64,000 nucleotides of DNA, from NCBI GenBank assembly GCA_947441615.1, contig CANEUH010000018.1:18264-82263 (forward strand). Reading direction: 5' to 3'. The DNA is from Bacteriovoracaceae bacterium (GTDB taxonomy: Bacteria; Bdellovibrionota; Bacteriovoracia; Bacteriovoracales; Bacteriovoracaceae). Each line of letters begins with the position of its first letter. The first letter of the stretch is position 1. The position numbers and the translations under genes are program-made. The notes under the pieces were generated by a model that was not told where the DNA came from, did no database searches, and worked only from the letters and a program-made list of their open reading frames with translations. This document shows, one piece after another, positions 1 through 10,439 of the stretch.

Positions 1-1
1 T

Positions 2-523
2 GAAAACAAGCTCGTTTTTAATTCAAGATCTAACAATCTCATGATTGGTGAGCGGTTTAATTATTTTTCCTGGGGTGAGTCCATCGTGAGATTTAGGTAC
101 CGAATACTTGATAGTTACCTAGATGATTCTGATTCAACGATGACAAGTGTTGTGTATGAGCAAATCAAAAACTTCGATTTAAATATCTTACTTTTTTATT
201 TTAGCTATGATCGTTTTCGCGTTCAAAATAGTCTCTACAATACAGATTCATTTACTTTTAGAGGGGACGTCATTATGTCCCGAGTGAAAGACTGGTTTAC
301 TCCTAGTTTTGGACTGGCGCTAACAACCGTAGACCCCATTAACGCCAGAGCGACGAGGGGCAGGGAATTATTAATGAATCCGAATGCCAGGATTGCGAAA
401 ACGTTTAAGAAAAACTGGAGAGCTAATTTAAAGTTGGATTATCAGAAAAATAACTCAAAAGATGAGTCAAATTTTGCTTATTCTAAGACGATTTATGCCT
501 TTGAATTAGAATACCTTTTTTAA
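2..523 (+). CDS. C-terminal part of a probable outer-membrane beta-barrel protein (5' end outside window)
   Basis: Frame is open to the window start (ENKLVFNSRSNNL upstream of the listed Met); alternating hydrophobic strands; C-terminal ...FELEYLF with terminal Phe typical of OM barrels. Confidence 0.55.
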   Translation, partial: ENKLVFNSRSNNLMIGERFNYFSWGESIVRFRYRILDSYLDDSDSTMTSVVYEQIKNFDLNILLFYFSYDRFRVQNSLYNTDSFTFRGDVIMSRVKDWFTPSFGLALTTVDPINARATRGRELLMNPNARIAKTFKKNWRANLKLDYQKNNSKDESNFAYSKTIYAFELEYLF

Positions 524-2304
524 ACTTTTCCTGGAAATTCAATAATGAAAGTGGTTCCAAGGCCTGCGCCCTCACTTTCGGCCCAAATCTTTCCTTTGTG
601 TTTTGAAACGATTTGCTTAACGATGGATAATCCTAGTCCTGTCCCTCTGAGGCTCTCTCTTGAAGCATCGACTCGATAGAATCTTTCAAAAATTCTTGAA
701 AGATGCTCTTTGCCGATTCCCGGGCCATTGTCTTGAATCTTTAAATAAATTTTGGAGTCTTTCATAAAACTACAAATACTGATCGTGACATCTTCGCCAG
801 AGTACTTGCAGGCATTGTCGCAAAGATTCAGAATAACTTGTTCAATAAGCCTAAAATCACCGTGAAGATAATCAACCTCTATACTCTGATTAAATACGAT
901 CTTCTTCTGAGAATAACTGGCCTTGATATTTTCTTGAACACCGTCAACAATGTCTGGCAGAAAAAATTCTTCAGATCTTAGGTAGTTTCTCGATTCGATA
1001 ACTGAAAGGTTTAATAGGTCATTAAAAAGCGAGATCATTCTCTCAGTATTCGCAACAATTTTTTCCAAGAAAGGATGAAGAGTAGAATCAACTTTGGTGG
1101 ATTGCGACTGAAGGATTTGAGTAAATCCTTTGATGGATGTAAGAGGCGTTCGAATTTCATGAGAGACGTTTGCCACAAAATCGACTCGCATTTGTTCGGA
1201 CAATTTAAATTCAGTAATGTCATAAAAAACCCCAAGGGCCCCATTCGTTGACCCATGAGAAGATTTAAGTGGAGTTATCGTGAGATCAAAGATTCTATGA
1301 GAATTATTACTCAAGGGGAAATTCATGGCCTTTAATGATTGAGGTGCTCCTGTTGTTAAAACAGATCTAAAGGCCGCAAGAACTTCGTCAGAGAAAATAT
1401 GCCATATTTTTTTATTAATTTCCTGACCTTCCCTGGAGTTCATGAAATTATTTTTAAATTTACTATTAAAAAACAAAATACTTTCATAACGATCGACAGC
1501 AATAATGTCGTCGTTAATTGATTCTAAAATGGCAGTGTTCTTTTCGTTTTCAATTTGAACTTCCAAGATTTGTTCTTGAAGTTTGATATCAGCTTTATTA
1601 AGTGCCTCTTCAATCGCTCCCCATTCATCTCTTTCGTAAAGAAGCTCAAGACTTTTATTAAAGGGGATATCGTCTTTAAACTTTTCAACCTTTGAAAGAA
1701 TGATTCCCAATGGTTTTGTCGATCTAAAGAAGAGAAAAATAAAAACCAGATATGAAATCACTGCAAAGGGAACAATCCTTAAAAAAAGAACTCTATCAAA
1801 CCTGTCCATATTATCTCTAAGTGAAGAAACAGGAATGACTTTTCTGATCAAAAGATCTTCGCCAAGCCTCATCGAAGAAAAGACTGCCTGTGTTCCAAAA
1901 ATTTGGCTTTTCTTTAATTCAGATGCAAATTTTGATTCATGGGAAGCTTCGACCTCGGAGAGGTCCACTATTTTCTGTCCTTCTTTTGACTTATCGATAC
2001 TGTCACACAAAATAGTTCCGTCTCTTGTTAAAAGAGTATAGTGAACGTCATTAAGCGGAGGAAGGGATCGGCACCACATTTCCCAATTCACGTTTGCCCT
2101 TAATAGGGTATGTTTCATTAAACGTAGGTCTTCTTCAACCTGGATAGTCATTTGGGAAACGAGTCCAGAGCGGTAGGAGGAACGATAGAGAAAAAGAATC
2201 AGAAACAGGGTCGGTAAAAAGATCACGAGAGTTAGCCTCGCGATCCTGTAAAAGAAGAACCAAGGGTAGGGCGTCCTAGAGGACATCTTTGAATCTATAA
2301 CCAA
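520..2304 (-). CDS. PhoR-like sensor histidine kinase (2 TM, PAS-like, HisKA, HATPase)
   Basis: H-box FVANVSHEIRTPLTSIKGF, N-box NLCDNACKYS, G-boxes DNGPGIG / GTGLGLSIV. Confidence 0.93.
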   Translation of the reverse strand: MVIDSKMSSRTPYPWFFFYRIARLTLVIFLPTLFLILFLYRSSYRSGLVSQMTIQVEEDLRLMKHTLLRANVNWEMWCRSLPPLNDVHYTLLTRDGTILCDSIDKSKEGQKIVDLSEVEASHESKFASELKKSQIFGTQAVFSSMRLGEDLLIRKVIPVSSLRDNMDRFDRVLFLRIVPFAVISYLVFIFLFFRSTKPLGIILSKVEKFKDDIPFNKSLELLYERDEWGAIEEALNKADIKLQEQILEVQIENEKNTAILESINDDIIAVDRYESILFFNSKFKNNFMNSREGQEINKKIWHIFSDEVLAAFRSVLTTGAPQSLKAMNFPLSNNSHRIFDLTITPLKSSHGSTNGALGVFYDITEFKLSEQMRVDFVANVSHEIRTPLTSIKGFTQILQSQSTKVDSTLHPFLEKIVANTERMISLFNDLLNLSVIESRNYLRSEEFFLPDIVDGVQENIKASYSQKKIVFNQSIEVDYLHGDFRLIEQVILNLCDNACKYSGEDVTISICSFMKDSKIYLKIQDNGPGIGKEHLSRIFERFYRVDASRESLRGTGLGLSIVKQIVSKHKGKIWAESEGAGLGTTFIIEFPGKV

Positions 2305-2974
2305 TCCCTCTAATCGTTTCTATCATTTCCGAAGCTTCACCTATTTTTTTTCTAAGCCCTGCGATGTGAGTATCAATCGTTCTTCCAGTCACGAAAATGT
2401 TTTCGCCTTGGATATTGTTGATAAATTGTTCTCTTGTAAAAACGTGGCCTGGTTTTAGGGTGAGCATTGAAAGAATTTTAAACTCAGTAGATGTAAGCTG
2501 AACTTCTTCTTTACCAACGGTTACTTTACATTTATTGATTTCTATTTTCATAAGGCCAAAATCAAGAAAGTCATTCTTTTTTGATTCTGATTTATCTAGG
2601 CTTCTTAACTGAACTCTTACGCGAGCCTGTAAGACATTCAAATCAAACGGCTTGGTAATATAATCATCCGCTCCAGCATCTAGTGCGGCAACAATGTTAT
2701 CTGGTTGGGTGAGTGCAGTGATCATAATAACGGGAGTTTCAGAGTATTTTTTTTGTGATCTTAATTTTTTGGTGAACTCTAAACCGCTCATGATTCCGGG
2801 AAGCATCCAATCAATAATAAAAAGATCAATGGACTCTGTCCTTTCTACGATTGTAATGGCCTTGTCGACACTTTCGGCGGTGATGACCTCATGGCCCTCT
2901 GTTTTTAGTTGGAAACTAATCAGGTCACGAATATCCTGTTCGTCTTCAATAACAAGTATGGTTGAATTTTTCAT
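2276..2974 (-). CDS. OmpR/PhoB-family response regulator
   Basis: Receiver VIEDEQDIRDLI...DLFIIDWMLPG...KPFD, C-terminal winged helix TGRTIDTHIAGLRKKIG..IRGIGYRF; overlaps downstream kinase start. Confidence 0.95.
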   Translation of the reverse strand: MKNSTILVIEDEQDIRDLISFQLKTEGHEVITAESVDKAITIVERTESIDLFIIDWMLPGIMSGLEFTKKLRSQKKYSETPVIMITALTQPDNIVAALDAGADDYITKPFDLNVLQARVRVQLRSLDKSESKKNDFLDFGLMKIEINKCKVTVGKEEVQLTSTEFKILSMLTLKPGHVFTREQFINNIQGENIFVTGRTIDTHIAGLRKKIGEASEMIETIRGIGYRFKDVL

Positions 2975-3174
2975 GTCTCTAATACTAGCAAACAGGCCAG
3001 ATTCAATAAAGTTAAACTTTACCCGCTAGTATAGGAAAAAAAGTCTTTCTAATGGCCTCCGTTTTTACTCAGAAATTAGACTATTCCTTATGAGTTCAAC
3101 CGAGACAGAGCGTGTCATAAGGTTTCTTAAAGTCTCATTGACTTAGATGGATCTAGAGTTCACAATTTTTGCAA

Positions 3175-4131
3175 ATGAAAAAGATATATTTTCTTCTACT
3201 TTTAGGCGGATGTTCAATTTTTAGATCAGGCCCCGATCTATCTGAGAATTCAAAAAATGCTCCAGGATGGATTTATTCACCCTACGATTCCTGCTCAGAA
3301 GAAGTAGAACTATGTGCTGTGGGAGAGGCAAGATCTCTTGCTCAAGCTGATGGACAGGCCAGAAGTAATCTCGCAAGTATTTTTGAAATTAGGGTGACAT
3401 CAGAATTTAATGCACAAACGTCTAGTCAGTCTGGATCTCATTGGCAGGGGCAAGTTAATCAAGAAGTTCAACAATCCTTACAGGAATCGGTTGATCAAAT
3501 CCTTGAAACGGTTCAAATTAAAAAACGTTTTAAAGATAAAGGTCTCACTTATTCTCTAGCTTCAATTGATAGGGCAAAGGCCTCTGAACTTGTAGGTACT
3601 AGGCTATCCAAGTTAGATGATGAACTTAATTCCCACTGGAGTAAGCGGAGCCGAACAAATCTTCGGAACATCATTCGTCTTTATATGGAACGCGAAAAGC
3701 TCAATGAGAGGTACTCAATTCTTTCGGGTTCATCTAGACCTTCAATGATGACATTTAAAGAAATTACAGAGTGGAGAGAGTCTCGATTAAAACCTGAACC
3801 ACTTGCCCTTCGTATTGGTCAGGCACCCGATTGGATGAGTGAGAAGCTAAAAGAACTTCTGACTGAAGCGGGATTTAAACTAGTTAAGGGTGATGCCGAC
3901 AAAGCAATTTCACTAAATGTTGATTCGATCAAGGAGTTTTTAAATGTTCAGGGGTTTGAAAAATACACCTTCACCATGAATCTGACGAGTTTTGAGAAGG
4001 GTGAAAAAAATAAAGTCTTATCGGCATCTGAAACTGTTACCGGAAGATCACAGGCAGATGCACTTTTGAAAGTGAAACGTTTTTTTAATGAATATATAGA
4101 AAAACATTTATCTGATTTACGTCTTGATTAA
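3175..4131 (+). CDS. LPP20-like lipoprotein
   Basis: Lipobox-like LLLLGGCS; PGWIYSPYD...AVGEARSLAQADGQARSNLASIFEIRV resembles LPP20/FlgP-type domain; alternate start 2 codons upstream. Confidence 0.6.
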   Translation: MKKIYFLLLLGGCSIFRSGPDLSENSKNAPGWIYSPYDSCSEEVELCAVGEARSLAQADGQARSNLASIFEIRVTSEFNAQTSSQSGSHWQGQVNQEVQQSLQESVDQILETVQIKKRFKDKGLTYSLASIDRAKASELVGTRLSKLDDELNSHWSKRSRTNLRNIIRLYMEREKLNERYSILSGSSRPSMMTFKEITEWRESRLKPEPLALRIGQAPDWMSEKLKELLTEAGFKLVKGDADKAISLNVDSIKEFLNVQGFEKYTFTMNLTSFEKGEKNKVLSASETVTGRSQADALLKVKRFFNEYIEKHLSDLRLD

Positions 4132-4148
4132 TTTAAAAGGAGCTTTTT

Positions 4149-4832
4149 ATGATGAAGCTAATGTCTTTATTATTGGTTCTGTCTCTAGGTGTTGCCTGTT
4201 CCTCAAAAAAGAAAGTTAAGGAAGTTGATTACTCGTCAACAATTTCTAAAGACTTTGAAGTAAAAGAATCTTCAACTAATGGCATTCGCCCAGGTTGGAT
4301 TGAAGATGCAGAAATTTGGACGGCCCAAGAAAATATGGATGTTTCAAAATTTCGCTACTTCTCTTTTGAGACTGAGCCAAAAGTTAATCGTGAAATCGCC
4401 TGTAATTTAGCCAAGGCAAACGTTAGAAGTGATATCGCTGCAGAAATTACAACTTTCATTCAAAAATCCCTCGCAGCCTCTACAGAAGGGCAAACTGCTA
4501 TTGATGCAAATAATCCAAAGACTCAACCTCTTCGTGACTATGTTTCAAACACTCTTGCTGAAAAAATTCAGTCACTAGTCCACGGGGCTTCAGTCATTAA
4601 AACCTACTGGGAAAAAAGAAATTATCAACAGAAAATGGGAGCGAAAAAGGATTTCATCGGATTTACTTGCGCTGCTCTCATACGCATGGAAACAAATCGC
4701 TTGAAATCTGCGATTGATAAAGCTTCAGAAGATCTGGTCGAAAAAGCAGATCCAGAATTGAAAGACAATGTAAAAAAAGCACTTGAAAAAATTGATGAGG
4801 ACTTTGTCAAAGCTCGTCATGGTGAAGTTTAA
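4149..4832 (+). CDS. Putative lipoprotein, second LPP20-operon member
   Basis: Lipobox LSLGVACSS; RBS AAAGGAG upstream; PGWIEDAEIW.. ANVRSDIAAEI. Confidence 0.6.
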   Translation: MMKLMSLLLVLSLGVACSSKKKVKEVDYSSTISKDFEVKESSTNGIRPGWIEDAEIWTAQENMDVSKFRYFSFETEPKVNREIACNLAKANVRSDIAAEITTFIQKSLAASTEGQTAIDANNPKTQPLRDYVSNTLAEKIQSLVHGASVIKTYWEKRNYQQKMGAKKDFIGFTCAALIRMETNRLKSAIDKASEDLVEKADPELKDNVKKALEKIDEDFVKARHGEV

Positions 4833-4844
4833 TAGGAGATTCTC

Positions 4845-5450
4845 ATGAAATTTTTAGTTACTTTTTTGTCCCTTGCTGTTCTTGCTTCTTCATGTGGAAG
4901 TTTTAAAGCTCAGCGAGTGGACGCCAATACTTCTGATGAGAAGGGGCTCGCCATTACTGATAACTGGATGAGTGCGGATACCACTCAAGCGACGACAGAT
5001 GTGATTAAGCAAATGAAGGCCCATCCTGGTTACGGAAAAATGAAGTCTAGATTCGGAACACCGAAGGTCTTTATTGCTGAAGTTCAGAACCAAACTTCTG
5101 AGGCCTATTTCCCGATCGGTGACTTAAACGATGAATTATTAAATGAGCTTTCTCTGTCTGGAGAATTTGAGCTTGTTGATGCTCAAGCTCGTGATCAGAT
5201 TCTTAAAGAAATTACTTACCAAAATGACGGAATGGTTGATCCTGCTACGGCTAAAAAAATTGGAAAGCAAACAGGTGCTGATATCATGATTTTTGGTAAC
5301 GTCTACATGAAGCCAGAAAAGCGCGATGGAAAAACTATCAAGGAATATTCGGTTAATATTCGTATGACGGATATTGAGAAAGCAACGGAAGTTCTCCGTA
5401 CGAGAACAAAAGTCTTTAAGTATTCAGAGAAGTCTAAGATCGGATGGTAA
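4845..5450 (+). CDS. LpoB-like penicillin-binding-protein activator lipoprotein
   Basis: Lipobox VLASSCGS; VFIAEVQNQTSEAYFPIGDLNDELLNELSLSGEFELVD..GADIMIFGNVYM typical of the LpoB family; RBS AGGAG. Confidence 0.75.
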   Translation: MKFLVTFLSLAVLASSCGSFKAQRVDANTSDEKGLAITDNWMSADTTQATTDVIKQMKAHPGYGKMKSRFGTPKVFIAEVQNQTSEAYFPIGDLNDELLNELSLSGEFELVDAQARDQILKEITYQNDGMVDPATAKKIGKQTGADIMIFGNVYMKPEKRDGKTIKEYSVNIRMTDIEKATEVLRTRTKVFKYSEKSKIGW

Positions 5451-7090
5451 GATTTTATTCATTAACTTTAATTGCTCTTTTATTCTTGGGGGCCTGTGCC
5501 TCCAAGATGAAAGATCAAATGAAGGAATACAGAGTAGCGTTTGCCGCAAAAGATTTAACAAAAGCTGCCGAGCTTCTTGAGAAGTCTGAGCTAAAAAAAG
5601 ATAAGAAAAGTATTCTTTTGTGGCATCTTGAAAAAGGGACTCTCGCTCTGGCCCAGGACAATCTAGACCAGTCGATTTCTCATTTTCAAACATCACTTGA
5701 ACTTATTGATAAGCTCTTCACGACGAAGCTCACCTCAAAGGCCTCAAGCTTATTCATTAATGATGCTTCTGATGATTTTTACGGTGCTAGTTACGAGCGC
5801 TCCTACGCGCACTACTTTTTAGCGAAAGCTCTTTATGCTCGTTTTAAAAAATCTGGAAATAAATTAGACTTACAGGGATCGCGAGGAACCATTCTTGCCT
5901 GGGATACTTATTTTACGGATCTGCAGCGATCGGCTTCTTCTAAGACACTTTATTCAACTGATCTTATGCTAAAAGTTTTTGGTGGCCAAATTCATGAAGT
6001 CAGTGAGATCAGAAGTGATAAGCAAATTTCCCTCCAATTATATAAAGATGCCCTCAATATTCTTAGCACTCAGGGGGGCGTTTTCTCCGTTTTTAATACA
6101 AAAAGTTCGGATTATATAAAGTACTTTGAAAAAGAAGGAAAAATATCTTCTGATCTTTACCAAGGAACAAGTCAAAAAGATGATCTTAAGGATTTTCTTC
6201 ATTATAAAATTCTCTCTTTGACAAAAGAGATTAGAAGTAGCGAATTTAATAAAGAGATTAAAGCACTTCATGCAAAAGATGACATTGCAAAAAGAGCAGG
6301 GAATGGTCCTGCGAACGTGGTTTTAGTTTTTGAGCAAGGATTTATTCCTCAAAAAGTTGGAAAGCCATTTAATTTCGGAATTAAAGGAGCAATAAATTCC
6401 GTAGATAATTCTGGGGCCAAAGCTTTTATTGCAACAGTTGGAACCGAGTTTATTACCTACTTTGCGATGAATAAATTAGGGATGTATCCCGGAGATACTG
6501 CAAGTCCTGGAAGCTTTGTTTTTGCTCATGATATGACGAGGCTTGCAGTTCAAGAAGCTGCTATTGAATTTGAGCTTCCGATGATTGAGAGTGTTCCCTC
6601 TGTAAAAAGAACTGAAGTGTTCATCTTAAACGATAAAAATGCCATTTTTTATCAAGGTCCGCTTCCAGTTGTTTCTGAAAACGGAGACATTGCGAAAGTC
6701 GTTCTTGAGGAAGACGTCGTTTCTCATTATGTAAAAACTGGAACAAGAGTTGCGATTAAACATATTCTTGCCATTGTGGCGGCCATGAAGGTTTACCAAA
6801 CTCTTCAAAAAGGTAATGAGGGTGGAGATCTACTGGCGAAATCTGCTGCCATGGCGACATATGTTGGTGCCTCTAAAGGAATTTCCGCCTTTGAAAAGGC
6901 GGACACTCGCCACTGGACAACACTTCCTCAGGCCCTAAGAATGACTGAAGTTAAATTACTACCTGGTCAGTACAAAATCGGTGTAGCGCTTTATGACGGA
7001 GAAAAAGCTCCTTTGTCACCGACTGCAATTGTCGGAGAAATTCAAGTAAAAGATCAGATTAAGACCATTTATACTTTTCCACTCCAGTAA
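5444..7090 (+). CDS. Lipoprotein of COG3014-like type (TPR-like N-terminus)
   Basis: Lipobox LFLGACAS; helical repeats; PIMIESVP...RALRMTEVKLLPGQYKI; overlaps preceding stop, same operon. Confidence 0.6.
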   Translation: MVRFYSLTLIALLFLGACASKMKDQMKEYRVAFAAKDLTKAAELLEKSELKKDKKSILLWHLEKGTLALAQDNLDQSISHFQTSLELIDKLFTTKLTSKASSLFINDASDDFYGASYERSYAHYFLAKALYARFKKSGNKLDLQGSRGTILAWDTYFTDLQRSASSKTLYSTDLMLKVFGGQIHEVSEIRSDKQISLQLYKDALNILSTQGGVFSVFNTKSSDYIKYFEKEGKISSDLYQGTSQKDDLKDFLHYKILSLTKEIRSSEFNKEIKALHAKDDIAKRAGNGPANVVLVFEQGFIPQKVGKPFNFGIKGAINSVDNSGAKAFIATVGTEFITYFAMNKLGMYPGDTASPGSFVFAHDMTRLAVQEAAIEFELPMIESVPSVKRTEVFILNDKNAIFYQGPLPVVSENGDIAKVVLEEDVVSHYVKTGTRVAIKHILAIVAAMKVYQTLQKGNEGGDLLAKSAAMATYVGASKGISAFEKADTRHWTTLPQALRMTEVKLLPGQYKIGVALYDGEKAPLSPTAIVGEIQVKDQIKTIYTFPLQ

Positions 7091-7143
7091 AAATTTTATT
7101 TTTTTGTCTCGAGTTATCACCGTGGCCGCCGATGAGCTAGGTG

Positions 7144-8073
7144 ATGAAGAAGATCTGCGCTCTTATTTTCATTTCTTTTGGTCTGTCTGCCTTTGCGGTA
7201 GAAGACAAAATCATTCATGTTGAAGGAAGCTTGACCACGGGCCGAAGTTGGATGGATTACACTTCATCTAAAGAATTAAATCTAAAAAAACTTTTGGAGC
7301 TTCTCTCTCGTTCATCGACTGGAGAAAAAATCATTAAAGAAGCTCAGTACAAGGCAGCTCGGACAGGTTTATTAATCGAAGATGTGATTAAAGTGGGTGA
7401 AAGTTCTCTCACTGATACAACGCTTGTTAGAAAATTTTCCCCTCACTCGCCGGAACATGTCATCTATGAATCTCGATCAGTTGTTTATATTAGTAAAAAT
7501 CTTGCCTGGGACGATGCTCTTTTAGATCTCGCTCATGAGCTAACACATTACGTGTATCGGGAAGGCTTTAATCCTTACTCTGAATCATTTAATGCGAAAG
7601 ACTTCATCAAATCAACGATTGAAGGCGCTGGTGGAGAAGTTCAGGCCTTCTTAACGGAATGCCGGGTTTTAAAAGAATTATTTTCCCGAAGGGTTCAAAG
7701 TAGATTTAATTGCCAAAAAATCGAGGACTCTTCTGGTCAGTTATCGTATTCAAAGGCTGTCGAGCTCTTTTATCATGTTGGGTCATACTTTGATGGGTTC
7801 CATGCACAACTCAAAAAACGTGATATCGCTAGCTCATTTTCAGACCTAAAACCTGAGAAAATAAATTTTATTTCCTCAGCCTACGGAGTTCCGTATCCAG
7901 TTGCGGCTTTGATGGAGTTCGATCTGGTGGTTAATAAGGTCTGTGAGAACGATAAAAAGCGTCTTGCCTATATGCAGCAAGGACCTAAGAGGGGTCCGGC
8001 CTCGGCCAATAATGGACAAGTAAAGTTTGTTGAAAGCTATTCAGCGCGGTGTGGAGAAAAAACCTCTCCCTAA
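7144..8073 (+). CDS. Secreted protein with HExxH metallopeptidase-like motif
   Basis: Signal peptide MKKICALIFISFGLSAFA; LAHELTHYVYREGF. Confidence 0.55.
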   Translation: MKKICALIFISFGLSAFAVEDKIIHVEGSLTTGRSWMDYTSSKELNLKKLLELLSRSSTGEKIIKEAQYKAARTGLLIEDVIKVGESSLTDTTLVRKFSPHSPEHVIYESRSVVYISKNLAWDDALLDLAHELTHYVYREGFNPYSESFNAKDFIKSTIEGAGGEVQAFLTECRVLKELFSRRVQSRFNCQKIEDSSGQLSYSKAVELFYHVGSYFDGFHAQLKKRDIASSFSDLKPEKINFISSAYGVPYPVAALMEFDLVVNKVCENDKKRLAYMQQGPKRGPASANNGQVKFVESYSARCGEKTSP

Positions 8074-8121
8074 GCCCTCTCAAACATTCTTCGACAATTT
8101 GTTGAAATCTCAGCAGTTTCA

Positions 8122-8150
8122 TTGACGAAAAAAGACCCTAAAGGTAAAAA
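8122..8150 (+). promoter_or_regulatory. Predicted sigma70-type promoter upstream of nuoB
   Basis: TTGACG - 17 nt - TAAAAA, 40 nt upstream of the nuoB ATG. Confidence 0.45.
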
Positions 8151-8189
8151 TAGGGGTACATATTTTTTCTAAGAAACCGGAGTTCCTCC

Positions 8190-8672
8190 ATGCAAGATGG
8201 TGTTGTTCTATCGACAGTTGACGATTTCCTTAACTGGGGTCGAAAAAATTCTCTTTGGCCTATGACATTTGGTTTAGCTTGTTGTGCAATCGAGATGATG
8301 GCGACAGGTGCTTCCAAATATGATCTCGAGCGCTTTGGTTGTGGTGCCTTCATGGCTACACCGAGAAGAGCAGATCTTATGATTGTTGCAGGAACTGTGA
8401 CGCTTAAGATGGCGACTCGAGTGAAAACACTTTATGAACAAATGGCTGAGCCAAAATACGTAATCTCAATGGGCTCTTGTGCAAACAAGGGTGGGCCTTA
8501 CTGGCAGCATGGTTATCACGTTCTAAAGGGCGTTGATGAAGTAGTTCCTGTTGATGTTTACGTCCCAGGATGTCCTCCACGTCCAGAAGCCCTCATTGAG
8601 GGAGTGATGACACTTCAAAAGAAAATTGCCAACGAGCGTCTCCTTCGTACTAAGTGGGTAAAACATGCTTAA
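8190..8672 (+). CDS. nuoB: NADH-quinone oxidoreductase subunit B
   Basis: [47 protein letters not shown] with Fe-S Cys ligands. Confidence 0.96.
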   Translation: MQDGVVLSTVDDFLNWGRKNSLWPMTFGLACCAIEMMATGASKYDLERFGCGAFMATPRRADLMIVAGTVTLKMATRVKTLYEQMAEPKYVISMGSCANKGGPYWQHGYHVLKGVDEVVPVDVYVPGCPPRPEALIEGVMTLQKKIANERLLRTKWVKHA

Positions 8673-9249
8673 TGTTGATGTAAATAAATTAGCTGAACTC
8701 ATTAATAAGAATGTTCCAGGTGCGAACGCAACTGTGAGTGTTCCTGAAGACATCAAAAAATGCGATTCAAGTGTTACAGTTGAAGCTTCAAAAATTTATT
8801 CAGTTGTTGAATTTCTAAAGACAAATAAAGAGATGCCTTTTAATTCTCTTCAAGTCATCAGTGGCGTTGATTGGGTTGAATGGATGGAAGTGTGTTACAT
8901 GATGGCCCACTTTGATCTTCAAAATCCGAGAGAATTTATTCTTAAAGTTAAGCTTACTGATCGTGTGAATCCTTCAGTTGATTCAATCGTCCATCATTAT
9001 GCTGCTGCTAACTTTCAAGAGCGTGAAGTTTACGACATGTTTGGTATCCGTTTTAATAATCATCCAGATCATCGCAGGATTCTTTGTCCGGACGACTGGC
9101 AAGGGTATCCTTTAAGAAAGGATTACGTTGCTCAAAAAGATTATAACGGAATGGCCGTTTATCCAGACTCTAAGATGAATTTTGAAGATAGAGAATTTAT
9201 CGTACGTCAGGATATGATTAAAAAAGCACAAGAAGCAAAAGCTCAATAA
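8665..9249 (+). CDS. nuoC: NADH-quinone oxidoreductase subunit C
   Basis: 30-kDa subunit signature [38 protein letters not shown]. Confidence 0.94.
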   Translation: MLNVDVNKLAELINKNVPGANATVSVPEDIKKCDSSVTVEASKIYSVVEFLKTNKEMPFNSLQVISGVDWVEWMEVCYMMAHFDLQNPREFILKVKLTDRVNPSVDSIVHHYAAANFQEREVYDMFGIRFNNHPDHRRILCPDDWQGYPLRKDYVAQKDYNGMAVYPDSKMNFEDREFIVRQDMIKKAQEAKAQ

Positions 9250-9263
9250 GAAGGTAAATATAT

Positions 9264-10439
9264 ATGCAAAGCCGTTGGGATATTGGTGAACCGGAAAAGC
9301 CGACCATCAACAAAGATACAGAACAGCTAAAGTCAGAACTTCTCACTTTAAATATGGGACCTCAGCATCCTGCGACTCACGGAGTTCTTAGAATTGAGAT
9401 TTGGACTGACTCTGAAGTGGTTGCTCATGCGATCCCGCACTTGGGCTACCTCCACCGTTGTATGGAAAAGCATGCTGAAAACTTAGACTATCGTGGTGTC
9501 ATTCCATTCGTTGATCGTCTTGATTATCTTGCGGCCATGAATATGGAGTGGACGTATGTAGCTGCAGTCGAAAAGATGCTGGGCACTGAAGTTCCTCGTC
9601 GAGGTGAACTCATTCGTATTATGACGGCTGAGCTTCAGCGAATTGCCTCTCACTTAATGGCATTCGGTACTTACGCACTCGATTTGGGTGCCTTTACTCC
9701 ATTCTTATATGCATTTGAGGAGCGTGAGAAAATTCTTCGTTTGTTTGAGGAAGTTTCTGGGGCCCGTCTTCTTTATAACTACATCTGGATAGGTGGAGTA
9801 TGGAATGATTGGACTGATGAGCAGCTGGCCAGAGTTTCAGCTTTCTGTGACACGATGGAAGAAGAGGCAAAAAAATATAACGAACTCGTTTCCATGAATA
9901 AAATATTTGTTCAAAGAACAGCGAACGTGGGGATTTTCTCCCTGCAAGATTGTTTTGATTATGGGGCGACTGGCCCAGTCCTTCGCGGCTCTGGTATGAA
10001 GTGGGATCTTCGTAAGAATGCTCCTTATTCACTTTATTCTGAGTTCGATTTTGATGTTCCAGTTGGTGAAGCGGAACTTGGTCAAGTTGGTGACTGTTGG
10101 AATCGTTATTACGTTCGAATGAAGGAAGTGATTCAATCGATTAGAATTATTCGTCAAGTGCTTGAGAAATTAGAGCCAGGTTCAGTGATGGGCAAGGTTC
10201 CAAAAGTGATTAAACTTCCAAAGGGTGAAGTCTACATGAGACACGAATGTCCTCGTGGAGAGCTTGGTATTCACCTCGTTTCAGAGGGAGACTCTAAGCA
10301 GCCATACCGTTTAAAAGTTAAGTCTCCTTGTTTTACCCACACGTCAATGCTTCCGAGGATTGCTCCTGGGCAAATGATTGCAGACTTTGTAGCAAGTGTT
10401 GGTTCAATTGATATCGTATTAGGAGAGGTGGACCGATGA
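9264..10439 (+). CDS. nuoD: NADH-quinone oxidoreductase subunit D
   Basis: NMGPQHPATHGVLR, HLGYLHRCMEK, C-terminus FVASVGSIDIVLGEVDR. Confidence 0.97.
   Translation: MQSRWDIGEPEKPTINKDTEQLKSELLTLNMGPQHPATHGVLRIEIWTDSEVVAHAIPHLGYLHRCMEKHAENLDYRGVIPFVDRLDYLAAMNMEWTYVAAVEKMLGTEVPRRGELIRIMTAELQRIASHLMAFGTYALDLGAFTPFLYAFEEREKILRLFEEVSGARLLYNYIWIGGVWNDWTDEQLARVSAFCDTMEEEAKKYNELVSMNKIFVQRTANVGIFSLQDCFDYGATGPVLRGSGMKWDLRKNAPYSLYSEFDFDVPVGEAELGQVGDCWNRYYVRMKEVIQSIRIIRQVLEKLEPGSVMGKVPKVIKLPKGEVYMRHECPRGELGIHLVSEGDSKQPYRLKVKSPCFTHTSMLPRIAPGQMIADFVASVGSIDIVLGEVDR

Noticed and set aside
5424-5696. Minus-strand ORF and overlapping plus ORF 5374-5580 in the lipoprotein operon
   Set aside because: Both overlap well-supported lipoprotein genes and lack start signals
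9694-10032. 112-aa ORF antisense to nuoD
   Set aside because: Shadow of a highly conserved gene
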